64,000 bases of DNA from Paramagnetospirillum marisnigri (GCF_001650715.1 NZ_LWQT01000055.1:216791-280790); one strand, 5' to 3'. Positions 53,194-63,409 are shown, counted from the stretch's first letter. Notes: generated by a model not told the origin, from the sequence alone. A program made the numbers and translations.

Positions 53194-53748
53194 GCGCTTG
53201 CCCGGCCGCGCCAGGCGGCCCTCGGTCTCCAGCACCTTCAAGGTGCGGTAGAAGGCCTCGTGGGTGAGGCCGATGCGCGATGCCACCTCCATCAGCGGCC
53301 GGTCCAGGGTGATGACCGCGTCCGCTGCTCCTTTGACGGTGAGATAGGCCATGGTCCGCTCCCGCGCTCCCTTCAGGCGGATCACCTCCAGCAGTCCCCG
53401 GGCGAGCCGGGCCTGACGGGCGAGAAAGGCGGTGAAGGCGAGCGCGATCTGGGGATGGGCCGACAGATGCAGCAGCACGGCGGCCTTGGGGAATTCCTCC
53501 AGGTGGCAATCACTCTCGGCCACGGCGTCGCAATCGTAGCGCGGCGCGAACAGGGAGGTTTCCGCCACCAGGGCTCCCGCCTCCACCCGATGAAGCACGA
53601 CGCCATGGCGCGACAGCGTGATGGAGCCCTGTTCCACATGAAACAGCGAACGCGCCTCCGCCCCTGCCTTGAACAGCCGCTTTCCCGCAGCCAGATCAAG
53701 GTGTTGCGAGGTGATTCCCGCCAGCAAGGGCTTCCAGTCCGCCGCCAT
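53161..53748 (-). CDS. Crp/Fnr-family regulator
   Basis: A 195-residue regulator with an N-terminal cyclic-nucleotide-binding-like barrel (LFKAGAEARSLFHVEQGSITL) and a C-terminal winged helix (MEVASRIGLTHEAFYRTLKVLE). The Fnr iron-sulfur cysteines and the cAMP phosphate-binding motif are absent, so the ligand is unknown. Shorter than most family members. Confidence 0.88.
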   Translation of the reverse strand: MAADWKPLLAGITSQHLDLAAGKRLFKAGAEARSLFHVEQGSITLSRHGVVLHRVEAGALVAETSLFAPRYDCDAVAESDCHLEEFPKAAVLLHLSAHPQIALAFTAFLARQARLARGLLEVIRLKGARERTMAYLTVKGAADAVITLDRPLMEVASRIGLTHEAFYRTLKVLETEGRLARPGKRSFRLITQDGQ

Positions 53749-53798
53749 GGCACCCCCCGAATTCTATGATCTGGATCATAGCAAAGCGGATGGTGGAA

Positions 53799-55127
53799 CT
53801 ACAGGATGAACTTGGCGAGGTCGGCCTTCTTGGTCAGTTCACCCACCCGCTCGCGCACCAGGCCAGCGGTGATGGTGACCTTGGTGCCGGGGGTCTGATC
53901 GGGGGCGGAGAAGCTGATCTCCTCCAACAGCCGCTCCATCACGGTCTGCAGCCGCCGGGCGCCGATATTCTCCACCGTGGAATTGATCTCGGCCGCCAGA
54001 TCGGCGATGGCGTCGATGGCATCGGGCTCGAAGGTGAGCAAGACCTCCTCGGTGGCCAGCAAGGCTTCGTACTGCTTGATCAGGCTGGCTTCCGGCTCGG
54101 TCAGGATGCGGACCAGATCATCGCGGCTCAAGGGCTTCAGCTCGACCCGGATGGGCAGGCGGCCCTGCAGTTCCGGCAGCAGGTCCGAGGGCTTGGCGAG
54201 GTGGAAGGCGCCGGATGCGATGAACAGCACATGATCGGTCCTGACCGGGCCGTGCTTGGTGGCGACGGTGGTGCCCTCGATCAGCGGCAGCAGGTCGCGC
54301 TGGACCCCTTCGCGCGAGACATCGCCGCCGATGTGATGCTCGGAGGAACGGGCGCAGATCTTGTCGATCTCGTCGATGAAGACGATGCCGTTGTTCTCCA
54401 CCGCCCAGATGGCGTCCTTCACCACCTTGTCCTGGTCCAGCAGCTTATCGGATTCCTCGGCGGTCAATTGGACCAGCGCGTCCTTGACGGTCAGCTTGCG
54501 CGGCCGGGTGCGGCCGCCGCCCAGCTTGCCCAGGATGTCGCCCAGATTGAGCATGCCCATCTGGGCGCCGGGCATGCCGGGAATCTCGAAGGTGGGCAGG
54601 GTATTGGAGCCGCCGCCCTCGGCCAGGTTCAGCTCGACTTCCTTTTCGTCCAGGCTGCCTTCGCGGAGCATCTTGCGGAATTTCTGGCGGGTATCGGCAC
54701 TGGCGGTCTCGCCCACCAGTGCGTCCAGCAGCCGTTCCTCGGCGGCGATCTCCGCCTTGGCCGCCACCTGCTTGCGCAGCCGCTCGCGGGTCATGGCGAT
54801 GGCGACCTCGACGATATCGCGCACGATCTGTTCCACGTCGCGGCCGACATAGCCCACCTCGGTGAACTTGGTGGCCTCGACCTTGAGGAAGGGCGCCTGG
54901 GCCAGGCGGGCCAGCCTGCGGGCGATCTCGGTTTTGCCGACGCCGGTGGGGCCGATCATCAGGATATTCTTGGGCAGCACTTCCTCGCGCAGGGCCTCGG
55001 GCAGCTGCTGGCGGCGCCAGCGGTTGCGCAGCGCCACCGCAACGGCGCGCTTGGCGTCGTGCTGGCCGACGATGTAGCGATCCAGTTCCGAAACGATTTC
55101 ACGGGGCGAGAAGGCGGGGGTCATCAC
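53799..55127 (-). CDS. hslU: ATP-dependent protease ATPase subunit HslU
   Basis: A 442-residue AAA+ unfoldase. It has [31 protein letters not shown], Walker [10 protein letters not shown], the family [10 protein letters not shown], Walker [12 protein letters not shown] and a C-terminus ending FIL that docks into HslV. Four-nt overlap with hslV. Confidence 0.97.
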   Translation of the reverse strand: MMTPAFSPREIVSELDRYIVGQHDAKRAVAVALRNRWRRQQLPEALREEVLPKNILMIGPTGVGKTEIARRLARLAQAPFLKVEATKFTEVGYVGRDVEQIVRDIVEVAIAMTRERLRKQVAAKAEIAAEERLLDALVGETASADTRQKFRKMLREGSLDEKEVELNLAEGGGSNTLPTFEIPGMPGAQMGMLNLGDILGKLGGGRTRPRKLTVKDALVQLTAEESDKLLDQDKVVKDAIWAVENNGIVFIDEIDKICARSSEHHIGGDVSREGVQRDLLPLIEGTTVATKHGPVRTDHVLFIASGAFHLAKPSDLLPELQGRLPIRVELKPLSRDDLVRILTEPEASLIKQYEALLATEEVLLTFEPDAIDAIADLAAEINSTVENIGARRLQTVMERLLEEISFSAPDQTPGTKVTITAGLVRERVGELTKKADLAKFIL

Positions 55128-55678
55128 AGGCTTTCCACGATGATATTGCCGTTGGTATAGACGCAGATATCGGCGGCGATTTTCATGGAGCGCCGGGCGA
55201 TGGTCTCGGCGTCCAATCCGTCGACCTCGATCAGGGCGCGCGCCGCCGCCAGGGCGTAATTGCCGCCCGAGCCGATGCCGATCAACCCGTCTTCCGGTTC
55301 CAGCACGTCGCCCTGGCCGGTCAGCACCAGCGAGACGTCCTTGTCCGCCACCGCCATCATGGCTTCCAGGCGGCGCAGGTAACGGTCAGTGCGCCAGTCC
55401 TTGGCCAGTTCGACACAGGCGCGGGTGACCTGGCCGGGATGCTTTTCCAGCTTGGCCTCCAGGCGCTCCAGCAAGGTGAAGGCGTCGGCGGTGGCCCCGG
55501 CGAAGCCCACCAGGATGGTGTCGCCGCCGATCTTGCGCACCTTGCGGGCATTGCCCTTGATCACGGTGGCGCCCAGGCTGACCTGGCCGTCACCGGCGAT
55601 GACCACCCGGCCGGATTTGCGCACGCACAAGATAGTGGTGCCGTGCCAGGAGGGGGAAGCGTCGGAGGAATGGGACAT
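55124..55678 (-). CDS. hslV: ATP-dependent protease proteolytic subunit HslV
   Basis: A 184-residue threonine protease. The catalytic Thr lies in [11 protein letters not shown], exposed after removal of a short propeptide. [30 protein letters not shown] and [13 protein letters not shown] are typical. ATG 55678 gives the normal length; the frame is open upstream into a decayed lipoprotein gene without a stop. Confidence 0.96.
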   Translation of the reverse strand: MSHSSDASPSWHGTTILCVRKSGRVVIAGDGQVSLGATVIKGNARKVRKIGGDTILVGFAGATADAFTLLERLEAKLEKHPGQVTRACVELAKDWRTDRYLRRLEAMMAVADKDVSLVLTGQGDVLEPEDGLIGIGSGGNYALAAARALIEVDGLDAETIARRSMKIAADICVYTNGNIIVESL

Positions 55679-56089
55679 GGATGCCGATCGGGTTGGGAAC
55701 GGGATCGGCATCATAGCAAAGGCATGGTGCCCCGCCCGCAAGATTCTGCGGGCGGGACCCTGGGCGTTCTTCGGCGCTAGTTCGCCGTGCTTGCCGCGAT
55801 AATGGGGCCCTTCGGGCAAGCCCTGTTCCGGGGTGCCGAAGGCGGCGCGGTTGGCTTGACGGGCAAGGCGGATGTAATCGGGAGCGGCGCGGGTCATGGC
55901 CTCGCCCAGCTCGGGCAGGTCCTCGACCACATAGGCCACCGACAGCCGGTCCAGCTCGGTGATCAGCTTGTCCTGGTTCTGGGAGTCCCGATAATACTGG
56001 TAGAGACTCTCGTCATAGGTGCTCCATTCGAAATTCCCCGGCGGCCGGGCGCAGGCCGACAGGGTGGTCATGGCGGTCACGGCACCCAA
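55679..56089 (-). pseudogene. DUF4810-like lipoprotein remnant running into hslV
   Basis: Near its start the frame reads TTLSAC (lipobox) and [18 protein letters not shown], the hallmark of DUF4810 lipoproteins that accompany CsgG-like proteins. After about 30 more residues family similarity is lost. No good start is visible (TTG 56089 or ATG 56071), and no stop occurs before hslV, which is in the same frame. It looks like a truncated gene whose end has been lost. Confidence 0.45.
55731..55756. terminator. Hairpin upstream of hslV
   Basis: CCCGCCCGCA / TGCGGGCGGG 10-bp stem with a 6-nt loop between the decayed lipoprotein gene and hslV. There is no clear T-run. Confidence 0.5.
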
Positions 56090-56107
56090 TCGCTTGGGCC
56101 GCCCATC

Positions 56108-56305
56108 TCATGGCGCCGCTCCCGCCGGAACCGTCAGGGTGCGGTTACCGCGACCGCTGAGGAAGACCGTCTCGGTATAGGTGCCCCCAGAGGGACCAAT
56201 CACCTTGTCCAGATGGGTGCCGGGCTCCAGCAGCAGCGAATCGCCCACCGGTCCCAGATCGAGCCCGTCCACCACCAGTACCGGAATCAGAAGCAGGCGA
56301 CGCAT
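56108..56305 (-). CDS. Hypothetical small protein, 65 aa
   Basis: Starts 2 nt after the CsgG-like stop with GGGAGG 6 nt before ATG 56305. A short hydrophobic N-terminus (MRRLLLIPVLVV) could be a signal sequence. The rest (SLLLEPGTHLDKVIGPSGGTY) belongs to no family recognised here. Probably part of the same operon. Confidence 0.5.
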   Translation of the reverse strand: MRRLLLIPVLVVDGLDLGPVGDSLLLEPGTHLDKVIGPSGGTYTETVFLSGRGNRTLTVPAGAAP

Positions 56306-56307
56306 GA

Positions 56308-56907
56308 TCAACCTCCCCGCTTGTCGGTGATGAACAAGGACTGGATCGGCCGACCGGCCAGGGTGCCGCTGACCAGTTCGGCCACGGATCCCTCGTTGGT
56401 GTCGCTGTCGCCGAACTGGGCGACGATTCGGATGGTGGCCAGTTCGGTCGCGGGCAGCGACACGGTGAAGCCCGATTGGCCGCTCTTGATCTGCTCGCCC
56501 GGCTGCATCACCGTCAGCAGGTCGCCCACCTTCAGACCCTGGCGGGCGCCAGGGCCGACCAGTTGCTGCTCCTTGACCACCTTGTCGAGATCGGGCCGCT
56601 CGAACACCATGAAGGCGCCGGATTCCAACAGCCGCGACCCCAGCATGTCGGAAACATGCTTGCCCAGGGGATCGCCGGAATCACTGCGGACGAAGGTGCG
56701 GCCGTAGCGGGTTTCATTGCTGAAGCGGCCGATGGCGACCTTGCGCTTCAGCAGCTTGGTGGTGACGGGTGCCGCCTGGGCCTGCATGGCCTGTTGCTGT
56801 GCCGCCGCCGCGACCTTGGCCTCCACCGGAGTCTTGGGATAATCAGGGGTGGCGCAACCCGCCACTGCCAGATCGCCGCAGGCCAGGAATCGGAACAAAC
56901 CAGTCAT
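56308..56907 (-). CDS. CsgG/HfaB-like lipoprotein lacking its middle region
   Basis: A 199-residue lipoprotein with lipobox [21 protein letters not shown] and [21 protein letters not shown] match the first half of CsgG-family outer-membrane export proteins. [14 protein letters not shown] and [19 protein letters not shown] match their last part. The block between, normally about 90 residues with the core strands, is absent, as if removed by an in-frame deletion. Pore function is therefore doubtful. Divergent from hisB. Confidence 0.65.
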   Translation of the reverse strand: MTGLFRFLACGDLAVAGCATPDYPKTPVEAKVAAAAQQQAMQAQAAPVTTKLLKRKVAIGRFSNETRYGRTFVRSDSGDPLGKHVSDMLGSRLLESGAFMVFERPDLDKVVKEQQLVGPGARQGLKVGDLLTVMQPGEQIKSGQSGFTVSLPATELATIRIVAQFGDSDTNEGSVAELVSGTLAGRPIQSLFITDKRGG

Positions 56908-57101
56908 ATCATGCGCCCCCTTGCACGCAATACAGACACTCTGGTCTGGCAGGTTATAGCGATGCGAAAAGGCGTGCAGCCGGCAACAAACAAAATCCGA
57001 TAGATGCTATGGCCACATCCGCATTGATTGCGTCACCCCGCACCCACTGGCACGAAGGCCGCATTCCTGCTAGTAAACGGACAGAGCTTCAGGAGGATTC
57101 C

Positions 57102-57701
57102 ATGCGCCAGGGCAGCATCGCGCGCAACACCACCGAAACCAGCATCAAGGTCACCCTCGACCTGGACGGGACCGGCCGCTATTCGGTCAAGACCGGGGTC
57201 GGTTTCCTCGACCACATGCTGGAACAGTTGTCGCGCCACTCGCTGATGGATCTGGAGGTGGAGGCCTCTGGCGATCTGCATATCGACGCCCACCACACCA
57301 CCGAGGATGTGGGAATCGCCATCGGCCAGGCGGTCAACCAGGCGCTGGGCGACCGCAAGGGCATCAATCGCTACGGCTCGGCCTATGTCCCCATGGACGA
57401 GGCCCTGACCCGCGTCGCCCTGGACCTGTCCAACCGGCCCTATCTGATCTGGAAGGTGAAATTCGGCCGCGACAAGCTGGGCACCATGGACACCGAGCTG
57501 TTCAAGGAATGGTTCCAGGCTTTCGCCCAGGCGGCGGGCGCCACGCTTCACGTGGAATCGCTCTACGGCGACAATGACCACCACATCGTCGAAAGCTGCT
57601 TCAAGGCCCTGGCCCGGGCTCTGCGCGAGGCGGTGGAAATCGACCCGCGCAAGGCCGACGCGGTGCCCTCCACCAAGGGAACGCTTGGGGGAACGCTGTG
57701 A
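57102..57701 (+). CDS. hisB: Imidazoleglycerol-phosphate dehydratase
   Basis: A 199-residue monofunctional enzyme of histidine synthesis. It has [36 protein letters not shown] and [19 protein letters not shown], with the metal-binding histidines. AGGAGG lies 6 nt before ATG 57102. First gene of hisBHAFE. Confidence 0.96.
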   Translation: MRQGSIARNTTETSIKVTLDLDGTGRYSVKTGVGFLDHMLEQLSRHSLMDLEVEASGDLHIDAHHTTEDVGIAIGQAVNQALGDRKGINRYGSAYVPMDEALTRVALDLSNRPYLIWKVKFGRDKLGTMDTELFKEWFQAFAQAAGATLHVESLYGDNDHHIVESCFKALARALREAVEIDPRKADAVPSTKGTLGGTL

Positions 57702-57732
57702 GCGCCGCCATGCGTCGCCGGGGGGGCAGCCT

Positions 57733-58383
57733 GTGACGGCCAGCGTCGCCATCATCGATTACGGTTCGGGCAATCTGCGCTCCGCCGCCAAGGCCTTCGA
57801 GCGGGTGGTGTCGGAACAGGGCCTGGACCTGACGGTGGAGGTCACCGCCGACGCTGCCCGGGTGGCGGCGGCCGAGCGCATCGTGCTGCCCGGGGTCGGC
57901 GCCTTCGGCGACTGCAAGGCCGGGCTGGCCGCCCTGCCCGGCATGATCGAGACCCTGAACGCCCAGGTCCTGGACAAGGGCAAGCCCTTCCTCGGCATCT
58001 GCGTCGGCATGCAGTTGATGGCCGATCTGGGGCGCGAGCATGGCGTGCATGCCGGTCTCGGCTGGATCAGGGGCGAGGTGGTGCCGCTCGGCGTCGAGGC
58101 CCAGGGCCTCAAGGTGCCGCATATGGGCTGGAACCAGCTGGTGGCCGACGTCCCGGACCATCCGCTGCTGGCGGGGCTGAGCCCCGACGCCCATGCCTAT
58201 TTCGTCCATTCCTATCATTTCCGCCCCGTCGACCCGGCCCATCGGCTGGCCCATGTGGATTACGGCGGACCGATCTGCGCCCTGGTCGGCCGCGACAATC
58301 TGGCGGGAACCCAGTTCCACCCGGAAAAGTCCCAGGCCACCGGCCTGGCGGTGATCGCCAATTTCCTGAAGTGGAAGCCTTAG
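57733..58383 (+). CDS. hisH: Imidazole glycerol phosphate synthase, glutaminase subunit HisH
   Basis: A 216-residue class I glutamine amidotransferase. The Cys nucleophile is in GICVGMQ, and the His/Glu pair is in FHPEKSQ. GTG start at 57733 overlaps the stop of an 8-codon frame beginning ATG 57711 in the short gap after hisB, possibly a coupling device. Works with HisF. Confidence 0.95.
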   Translation: MTASVAIIDYGSGNLRSAAKAFERVVSEQGLDLTVEVTADAARVAAAERIVLPGVGAFGDCKAGLAALPGMIETLNAQVLDKGKPFLGICVGMQLMADLGREHGVHAGLGWIRGEVVPLGVEAQGLKVPHMGWNQLVADVPDHPLLAGLSPDAHAYFVHSYHFRPVDPAHRLAHVDYGGPICALVGRDNLAGTQFHPEKSQATGLAVIANFLKWKP

Positions 58384-59103
58384 ATGTTTCTTTTTCCCGC
58401 CATCGACCTCAAGGACGGCGCTTGTGTCCGGCTCAAGCTGGGCCTGATGGAAGACGCCACCGTGTTCAACACCGATCCCGGCGCCCAGGCCAAAAGCTTC
58501 CAGGACGCGGGTGCCGAGTGGATTCACGTGGTCGATCTCAACGGCGCCTTCGCGGGCAAGCCGGTCAACGCCGCCGCCGTCGACGCCATCCTGGCTTCCG
58601 TTTCGGTCCCGGTTCAATTGGGCGGCGGTATCCGCGACATGGCCACCATCGAGGATTGGCTGGCTCGCGGTATCCGCCGGGTGATCTTAGGGACCGTGGC
58701 CCTGAAGAATCCCGATCTGGTCCGGGAGGCCTGTCGGCGCTTTCCCGGCCGGGTGGCGGTGGGCATCGACGCCAAGGGCGGCAAGGTGGCGGTGGAAGGC
58801 TGGGCCGAGACCTCGGATCTCACCGTGCTGGAATTGGCGCGCAAGTTCGAGGATTGCGGCGTGGCCGCCCTGATCTACACCGATATCGACCGCGACGGCG
58901 TGTTGGCCGGTCCCAATGTGGCGGCCACTGCCGCCCTGGCCGATGCCATCTCCATTCCGGTGATCGCCTCGGGCGGAGTGTCGTCGCTGGACGATCTCAA
59001 GGCGCTGAAGTCATACCCCAAGCTGGAAGGCGTCATCTCGGGCCGGGCCATCTATGACGGGCGCATCGACGTGGCCGATGCCATCGCCCTGCTGAAGGCG
59101 TGA
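58384..59103 (+). CDS. hisA: ProFAR isomerase HisA
   Basis: A 239-residue (beta/alpha)8 barrel isomerase. It has [14 protein letters not shown] with the catalytic Asp, [13 protein letters not shown] and [14 protein letters not shown] with the second catalytic Asp, and [11 protein letters not shown]. Starts directly after the hisH stop. Confidence 0.96.
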   Translation: MFLFPAIDLKDGACVRLKLGLMEDATVFNTDPGAQAKSFQDAGAEWIHVVDLNGAFAGKPVNAAAVDAILASVSVPVQLGGGIRDMATIEDWLARGIRRVILGTVALKNPDLVREACRRFPGRVAVGIDAKGGKVAVEGWAETSDLTVLELARKFEDCGVAALIYTDIDRDGVLAGPNVAATAALADAISIPVIASGGVSSLDDLKALKSYPKLEGVISGRAIYDGRIDVADAIALLKA

Positions 59104-59106
59104 ACC

Positions 59107-59865
59107 ATGCTGAAGATGCGCATCATCCCCTGCCTGGACGTCAAGGACGGCCGCGTGGTCAAGGGGGTCAACTTCGTCGATCTGGTGGATGCCGGCGATC
59201 CGGTGGAGCAGGCCAAGATCTATGACAGGGCGGGCGCCGACGAGCTGACCTTCCTCGACATCACCGCCAGTGTTGATAACCGGGACACCATCTATGACGT
59301 GGTGCGCCGCACCGCCGAGCAATGCTTCATGCCGCTGACAGTGGGCGGCGGCGTCCGGGTGGTCGACGATATCCGCAAGCTGCTGCTGGCCGGGGCCGAC
59401 AAGGTCTCCATCAACACCGCCGCCGTGCACCGCCCGGAATTCGTGCGCGAAGCCGCCGAGAAATTCGGCAGCCAGTGCACCGTGGTGGCCATCGACGCCA
59501 AGCAGACCGCGCCGGGCCGGTTCGAGATCTTCACCCATGGTGGCCGCAATGCCACCGGCATCGACGCGGTGGACTGGGCCAGGCGCATGGTGGAGTATGG
59601 CGCGGGCGAGATTCTGCTGACCTCCATGGATCGCGACGGCACCAAGCAGGGCTTCAACATCCCGCTCACTCGCGCCGTCGCCGACGCGGTGCCGGTGCCG
59701 GTGATCGCCTCGGGGGGGGTAGGCAATCTGGACCATCTGGTGGAAGGCATCCGCGACGGCCATGCCACCGCCGTGCTGGCCGCCTCGATCTTTCATTTCG
59801 GAACTCATACCATTGCCGAAGCCAAGGCCCATATGCGGGCGGCGGGGATTGCCGTTCGTCCCTGA
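59107..59865 (+). CDS. hisF: Imidazole glycerol phosphate synthase, cyclase subunit HisF
   Basis: A 252-residue barrel enzyme. It has [48 protein letters not shown] and [14 protein letters not shown], with both catalytic aspartates. Three nt after hisA. Confidence 0.97.
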   Translation: MLKMRIIPCLDVKDGRVVKGVNFVDLVDAGDPVEQAKIYDRAGADELTFLDITASVDNRDTIYDVVRRTAEQCFMPLTVGGGVRVVDDIRKLLLAGADKVSINTAAVHRPEFVREAAEKFGSQCTVVAIDAKQTAPGRFEIFTHGGRNATGIDAVDWARRMVEYGAGEILLTSMDRDGTKQGFNIPLTRAVADAVPVPVIASGGVGNLDHLVEGIRDGHATAVLAASIFHFGTHTIAEAKAHMRAAGIAVRP

Positions 59866-59952
59866 GCCAAGGCGTGACAGCCGGGCCGACATCTGATAGC
59901 AAGGCCCGGCGAAACATTACAAGATAGAATGGTTATGAAGAGGGGAAGGGTC

Positions 59953-60282
59953 ATGGCGCAGGACGCGACGATTCTGGACGAACTGTTCGAGGTGATCGCC
60001 AGCCGCAAGGGCACCGATCCCGACAAGTCCTATACCGCCAAGCTGTTCGCCCGTGGCCGCGGCAAGATCGCCCAGAAATTCGGCGAGGAAGCGGTGGAAG
60101 CCGTGGTCGCCGCCCTGTCCGAGGGCAAGGACGAGCTGGTGGGCGAAAGTGCCGACACGCTTTACCATCTGCTGGTGCTGTGGGCCGATTGCGGCATCGA
60201 TCCGGCCAAGGTCTGGGCCGAGCTGGCCCGGCGCACCGGCACCTCGGGCATCGACGAGAAGAAGTCGCGCGCCAAGAAGTGA
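59953..60282 (+). CDS. hisE: Phosphoribosyl-ATP pyrophosphatase
   Basis: A 109-residue MazG-like enzyme of histidine synthesis. It has DELFEVIASRKG, YTAKLFARGRGKIAQKFGEEAVEAVVAAL and ESADTLYHLLVLWAD, with the metal-binding acids. AGGGGAAGGG before ATG 59953 decides the start; an ATG 8 codons upstream is weaker. Confidence 0.95.
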   Translation: MAQDATILDELFEVIASRKGTDPDKSYTAKLFARGRGKIAQKFGEEAVEAVVAALSEGKDELVGESADTLYHLLVLWADCGIDPAKVWAELARRTGTSGIDEKKSRAKK

Positions 60283-60333
60283 CGGATGACAGGTCTGTTC
60301 GTTTGATGGACGGTATAAGCGTCGGAGGAGATC

Positions 60334-60714
60334 ATGGCCTACGATCCCAACAACATCTTCGCCCGCATCCTGCGCGGTGAGATTCCGTGCAAGAAGGCTT
60401 TCGAGGACGAGTTCGCCCTGGCCTTCCACGACATCAACCCCCAGGCCCCCGTCCATATCCTGGTTATCCCTAAGGGCGCCTATGTCTCGGTCGATGATTT
60501 CGCGGCCAAGGCCTCCGACGCCGAGATCGCCGGTCTGATCCGCGCCATCGGCACGGTGGCGAAACAGGCGGGAGTCAGTGTCGACGGCTGGCGGCTGCTG
60601 TCCAATATCGGCACCAACGGCCACCAGGAAGTGCCGCATCTGCATTTCCACATTTTCGGCGGCAAGAAGCTGGGCCATATGCTGCCCAGCAGTGGCAACA
60701 GCCTGCCGACCTGA
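60334..60714 (+). CDS. hinT: HIT-family purine nucleoside phosphoramidase
   Basis: A 126-residue HinT-type hydrolase. It has NIFARILRGEIPCKKAFEDE, INPQAPVHILVIPK and the histidine triad HLHFHIF near the C-terminus. Follows hisE at a short distance, a common linkage. Confidence 0.94.
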   Translation: MAYDPNNIFARILRGEIPCKKAFEDEFALAFHDINPQAPVHILVIPKGAYVSVDDFAAKASDAEIAGLIRAIGTVAKQAGVSVDGWRLLSNIGTNGHQEVPHLHFHIFGGKKLGHMLPSSGNSLPT

Positions 60715-60731
60715 CGACGGCCCTCCCTTTA

Positions 60732-60793
60732 TCGTCACCCCCGGACTTGATCCGGGGGTCCATGGATGGCCGGGTCAGGCCCGGCCATGACGA
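60732..60793. repeat. 62-bp double-hairpin element, copy 2
   Basis: CCCCCGGA...TCCGGGGG and TGGCCGGG...CCCGGCCA stems. It lies between convergent hinT and comM, the same context as copy 1 at 48411-48472. Confidence 0.8.
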
Positions 60794-60814
60794 GGTAAGG
60801 CGAGCCTTGCCGAC

Positions 60815-61693
60815 CTAACTCCGGCCCGGCATCAGGCGGCGATAGGACAGCGCCTCGGCCACATGGATGCGGCGCACCTCCTCCTGGCCATCCAGATCGG
60901 CCAGGGTGCGGGCCACCCGCAACACCCGGTGCCAGCCCCGGGCCGACAGCCGCATGCGCTCGGCCGCCTCGGCCAGCAGGGCGCGCCCCGAGGCGTCGGG
61001 GGAAGCGATCCGGTCCAGCAATTCCCCATCGGCCTCGGCGTTGCAGCGCGCTCCCAACCCCTCGTACCGCGCGGTCTGGACGGCGCGGGCGCTGGCGACC
61101 CGGGCGGTGACCTCGGCCGAGCCCTCGGCGGCGGGCGGCAGCGACAGGTCGGCGGCGCTGACCGCCGGAACCTCCACATGCAGGTCGATACGGTCGAACA
61201 GTGGCCCGGAAATCCTCGACTGGTAGTCCTGACCGCATTTGGGCGCCTTGGCGCAGGCCAGGGCGGCATCGCCGAGATGGCCGCAGCGGCAGGGATTCAT
61301 CGCCGCCACCAGCTGGATGCGGGCGGGATAGGTGACATGGGCATTGGCGCGGGCCACCACGGCGCGGCCGGATTCCAGGGGCTGGCGCAGCGCCTCCAGG
61401 GCGCCGCGCTGGAATTCCGGCAATTCATCCAGGAACAGCACGCCGTTATGGGCCAGCGAGATTTCGCCCGGCCGGGCCCGCATCCCGCCGCCCACCAGGG
61501 ACGGCACGGAAGCGGAATGGTGCGGATCACGGAAAGGACGCCGCCGGAGCAGCTTTCCCCCCGCCAGTTGTCCGGCCACCGAATGGATCATGCTGACCTC
61601 CAGCGCCTCGGCCGGGGCCAGCGGCGGCAGCAATCCGGGCAGGCGGGCGGCCAGCATGGACTTGCCCGAGCCGGGCGGGCCGATCATCAGCAT
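60815..61693 (-). pseudogene. comM: ComM/YifB Mg-chelatase-like ATPase, N-terminal part removed by insertion
   Basis: The remaining 292 residues begin inside the Walker A segment (LMIGPPGSGKSMLAARLPGLLPP). They contain NGVLFLDELPEF, MNPCRCGHLGD and the C-terminal domain RLSARGWHRVLRVARTLADL. Full ComM has about 500 residues, so the N-terminal Lon-like half is absent. The break lies where the serine-recombinase element begins. The missing half probably lies beyond the right edge of the window. Confidence 0.9.
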
Positions 61694-61780
61694 AATATAG
61701 CCAGTTCAACCTCACAGGAAGACTGGTCCATGCTGCCCAATCGGACTACACTAGGGTTCCGCCGCCCGAGGACGGGATCA

Positions 61781-63409
61781 ATGCCACTCGCCTTCTCCTA
61801 TCTCCGCATGTCACGCCCCGAACAGTTGCGAGGCGATTCCCTCCGGCGACAACTTGACGCATCCCGAGCTTACGCCGCCGCACATGGTTTGACACTCGAC
61901 GAGTCCATGCAGGATCTCGGCATTTCGGCCTTCAGAGGGAAAAACCGGACCGAGGGAACCCTTGCCGCATTTATCGAGGCGATACAGGGTGGACGGGTTC
62001 CGGCCGGATCGGTGCTCATCGTCGAAAACCTCGATAGGCTTTCGCGCGAGCAGGTATCGACGGCGCTGAACCTGTTCCTGACCATCACGGGGGCTGGCGT
62101 GACGATTGTCACCCTGTCGGACGGTCAGACCTACTCCAAGGAGGGTGTTGACCGGGATTTCACGAAGTTGCTGATGTCGATTGTGTATATGGCCCGCGCC
62201 CACGACGAAAGCGCGATGAAGTCGGCGCGGCTGGCAGAGGCATGGAAAGCCAAGCGGGCGAGGGCGGTGGCAGACCCTACGGCGAAACTGACAGGCCGGA
62301 CCCCAGCATGGCTTAGTCTCACCGCCGACCGGAAGGGCTTCAGGGTGATGGAAGACCGCGCAGCAATTGTGCGCCGGATCTTCCAGGAATGCGCCGCCGG
62401 GATTGGTGCCGCGTCGATTGCGCGAAGGCTCAATGAGGACGGTATTCGGCCATTCGGGCGGTCTGGAAGGGGATGGCACCCGAGCAGCGTCAAGAAAATC
62501 CTCGACAGCGAATCGGTCATCGGGACTTTCCAGCCACACGTAAAGAAGGATGGCAAGCGGGTCTCCGAGGGGGTGGCAATCCGGGCCTACTTCCCGTCGA
62601 TTATCGAAGAGGGGCTCTTTCACACGGCTCGCGCCGCCCTCACCAGCCGCCGTTCAGGGGCGTCAGGGCAGAAGGGCCGGACATACGGTAACCTGTTCGC
62701 AGGATTGCTGCGATGTGGTTCATGCGGTGGCCCGATGCACCTGATTGACAAGGGATCGCCACCGAAGGGTGGGCGCTACGTGCAGTGCGACCGTGCCCGC
62801 CGCCGTGTTAAGGAGGATGGACGTCTGCGGTGTGAGGAAAAACGGCTTCATCATTACGTGACATTGGAAAACTTTGTGCTGGCTTGCCTCCCAGACCTGA
62901 ACATCCGGCAGGTGCTTGACCTCGAAAACGAGACCGTCGCCGCACTGCGCACCGAACTGTCCCAGGTGGAAGCCCGGCTGGGCGGCGCACAAGCCAAGAT
63001 GAAACGACTCGTCGCATTAGCCGAGGCGGCAGCGACCGAGGATGAGGACGAGGTCGATGACGCGCTTGCAGGCCGGGTGCTCGAACTTCGAACGGAGATC
63101 AGCACGCTCAGGCGGCAGCGAAAGGAGCTCGAGCGCCGTATTCCGGTCACTGAGGCCGAGGCTGTAGCTGATGATCGGGAAGCCTTGATGGAGGCACTGG
63201 GGCACATGCAGCGACTTGACGAGATTGAGGACCCGGCGGAGCGATATCGGGCCAGGGCTGCGTTCACACAGGATCTCAAGCGGATTGTCGCTTTAATCAC
63301 GATTGATCGGGGATCGGCAGCGATCACCACTCATTCCGGGGAGGAAGTGCACCTTGTTCTGGATGCCGATGAGTTCATGAAGCAATTCGGCACACCGCAA
63401 CCACAATGA
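61781..63409 (+). CDS. Large serine recombinase
   Basis: A 542-residue site-specific integrase. The resolvase domain starts LAFSYLRMSRPEQ with the catalytic Ser in RMS, then ENLDRLSREQ. A recombinase domain follows (ASIARRLNEDGIRPFGRSGRGWHPSSVKKIL). A zinc ribbon (CGSCGGPM with later Cys residues) and a long coiled coil (about 380-470) close the protein. GAGGACGGG before ATG 61781; an upstream in-frame ATG at 61730 is possible. It is in single copy and intact, so this element may still be mobile. Confidence 0.93.
   Translation: MPLAFSYLRMSRPEQLRGDSLRRQLDASRAYAAAHGLTLDESMQDLGISAFRGKNRTEGTLAAFIEAIQGGRVPAGSVLIVENLDRLSREQVSTALNLFLTITGAGVTIVTLSDGQTYSKEGVDRDFTKLLMSIVYMARAHDESAMKSARLAEAWKAKRARAVADPTAKLTGRTPAWLSLTADRKGFRVMEDRAAIVRRIFQECAAGIGAASIARRLNEDGIRPFGRSGRGWHPSSVKKILDSESVIGTFQPHVKKDGKRVSEGVAIRAYFPSIIEEGLFHTARAALTSRRSGASGQKGRTYGNLFAGLLRCGSCGGPMHLIDKGSPPKGGRYVQCDRARRRVKEDGRLRCEEKRLHHYVTLENFVLACLPDLNIRQVLDLENETVAALRTELSQVEARLGGAQAKMKRLVALAEAAATEDEDEVDDALAGRVLELRTEISTLRRQRKELERRIPVTEAEAVADDREALMEALGHMQRLDEIEDPAERYRARAAFTQDLKRIVALITIDRGSAAITTHSGEEVHLVLDADEFMKQFGTPQPQ

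Noticed and set aside
53630..53645. parS-like TGTTCCACATGAAACA in the Crp-type gene
   Set aside because: It breaks the central CpG that ParB recognises and encodes ordinary Crp residues (FHVEQ), so chance is more likely.
55681..55711. ATGCCGATC/GATCGGCAT inverted repeat before hslV as a heat-shock operator
   Set aside because: It does not match a known heat-shock element, and its stem lies just before the ATG; too little to assign.
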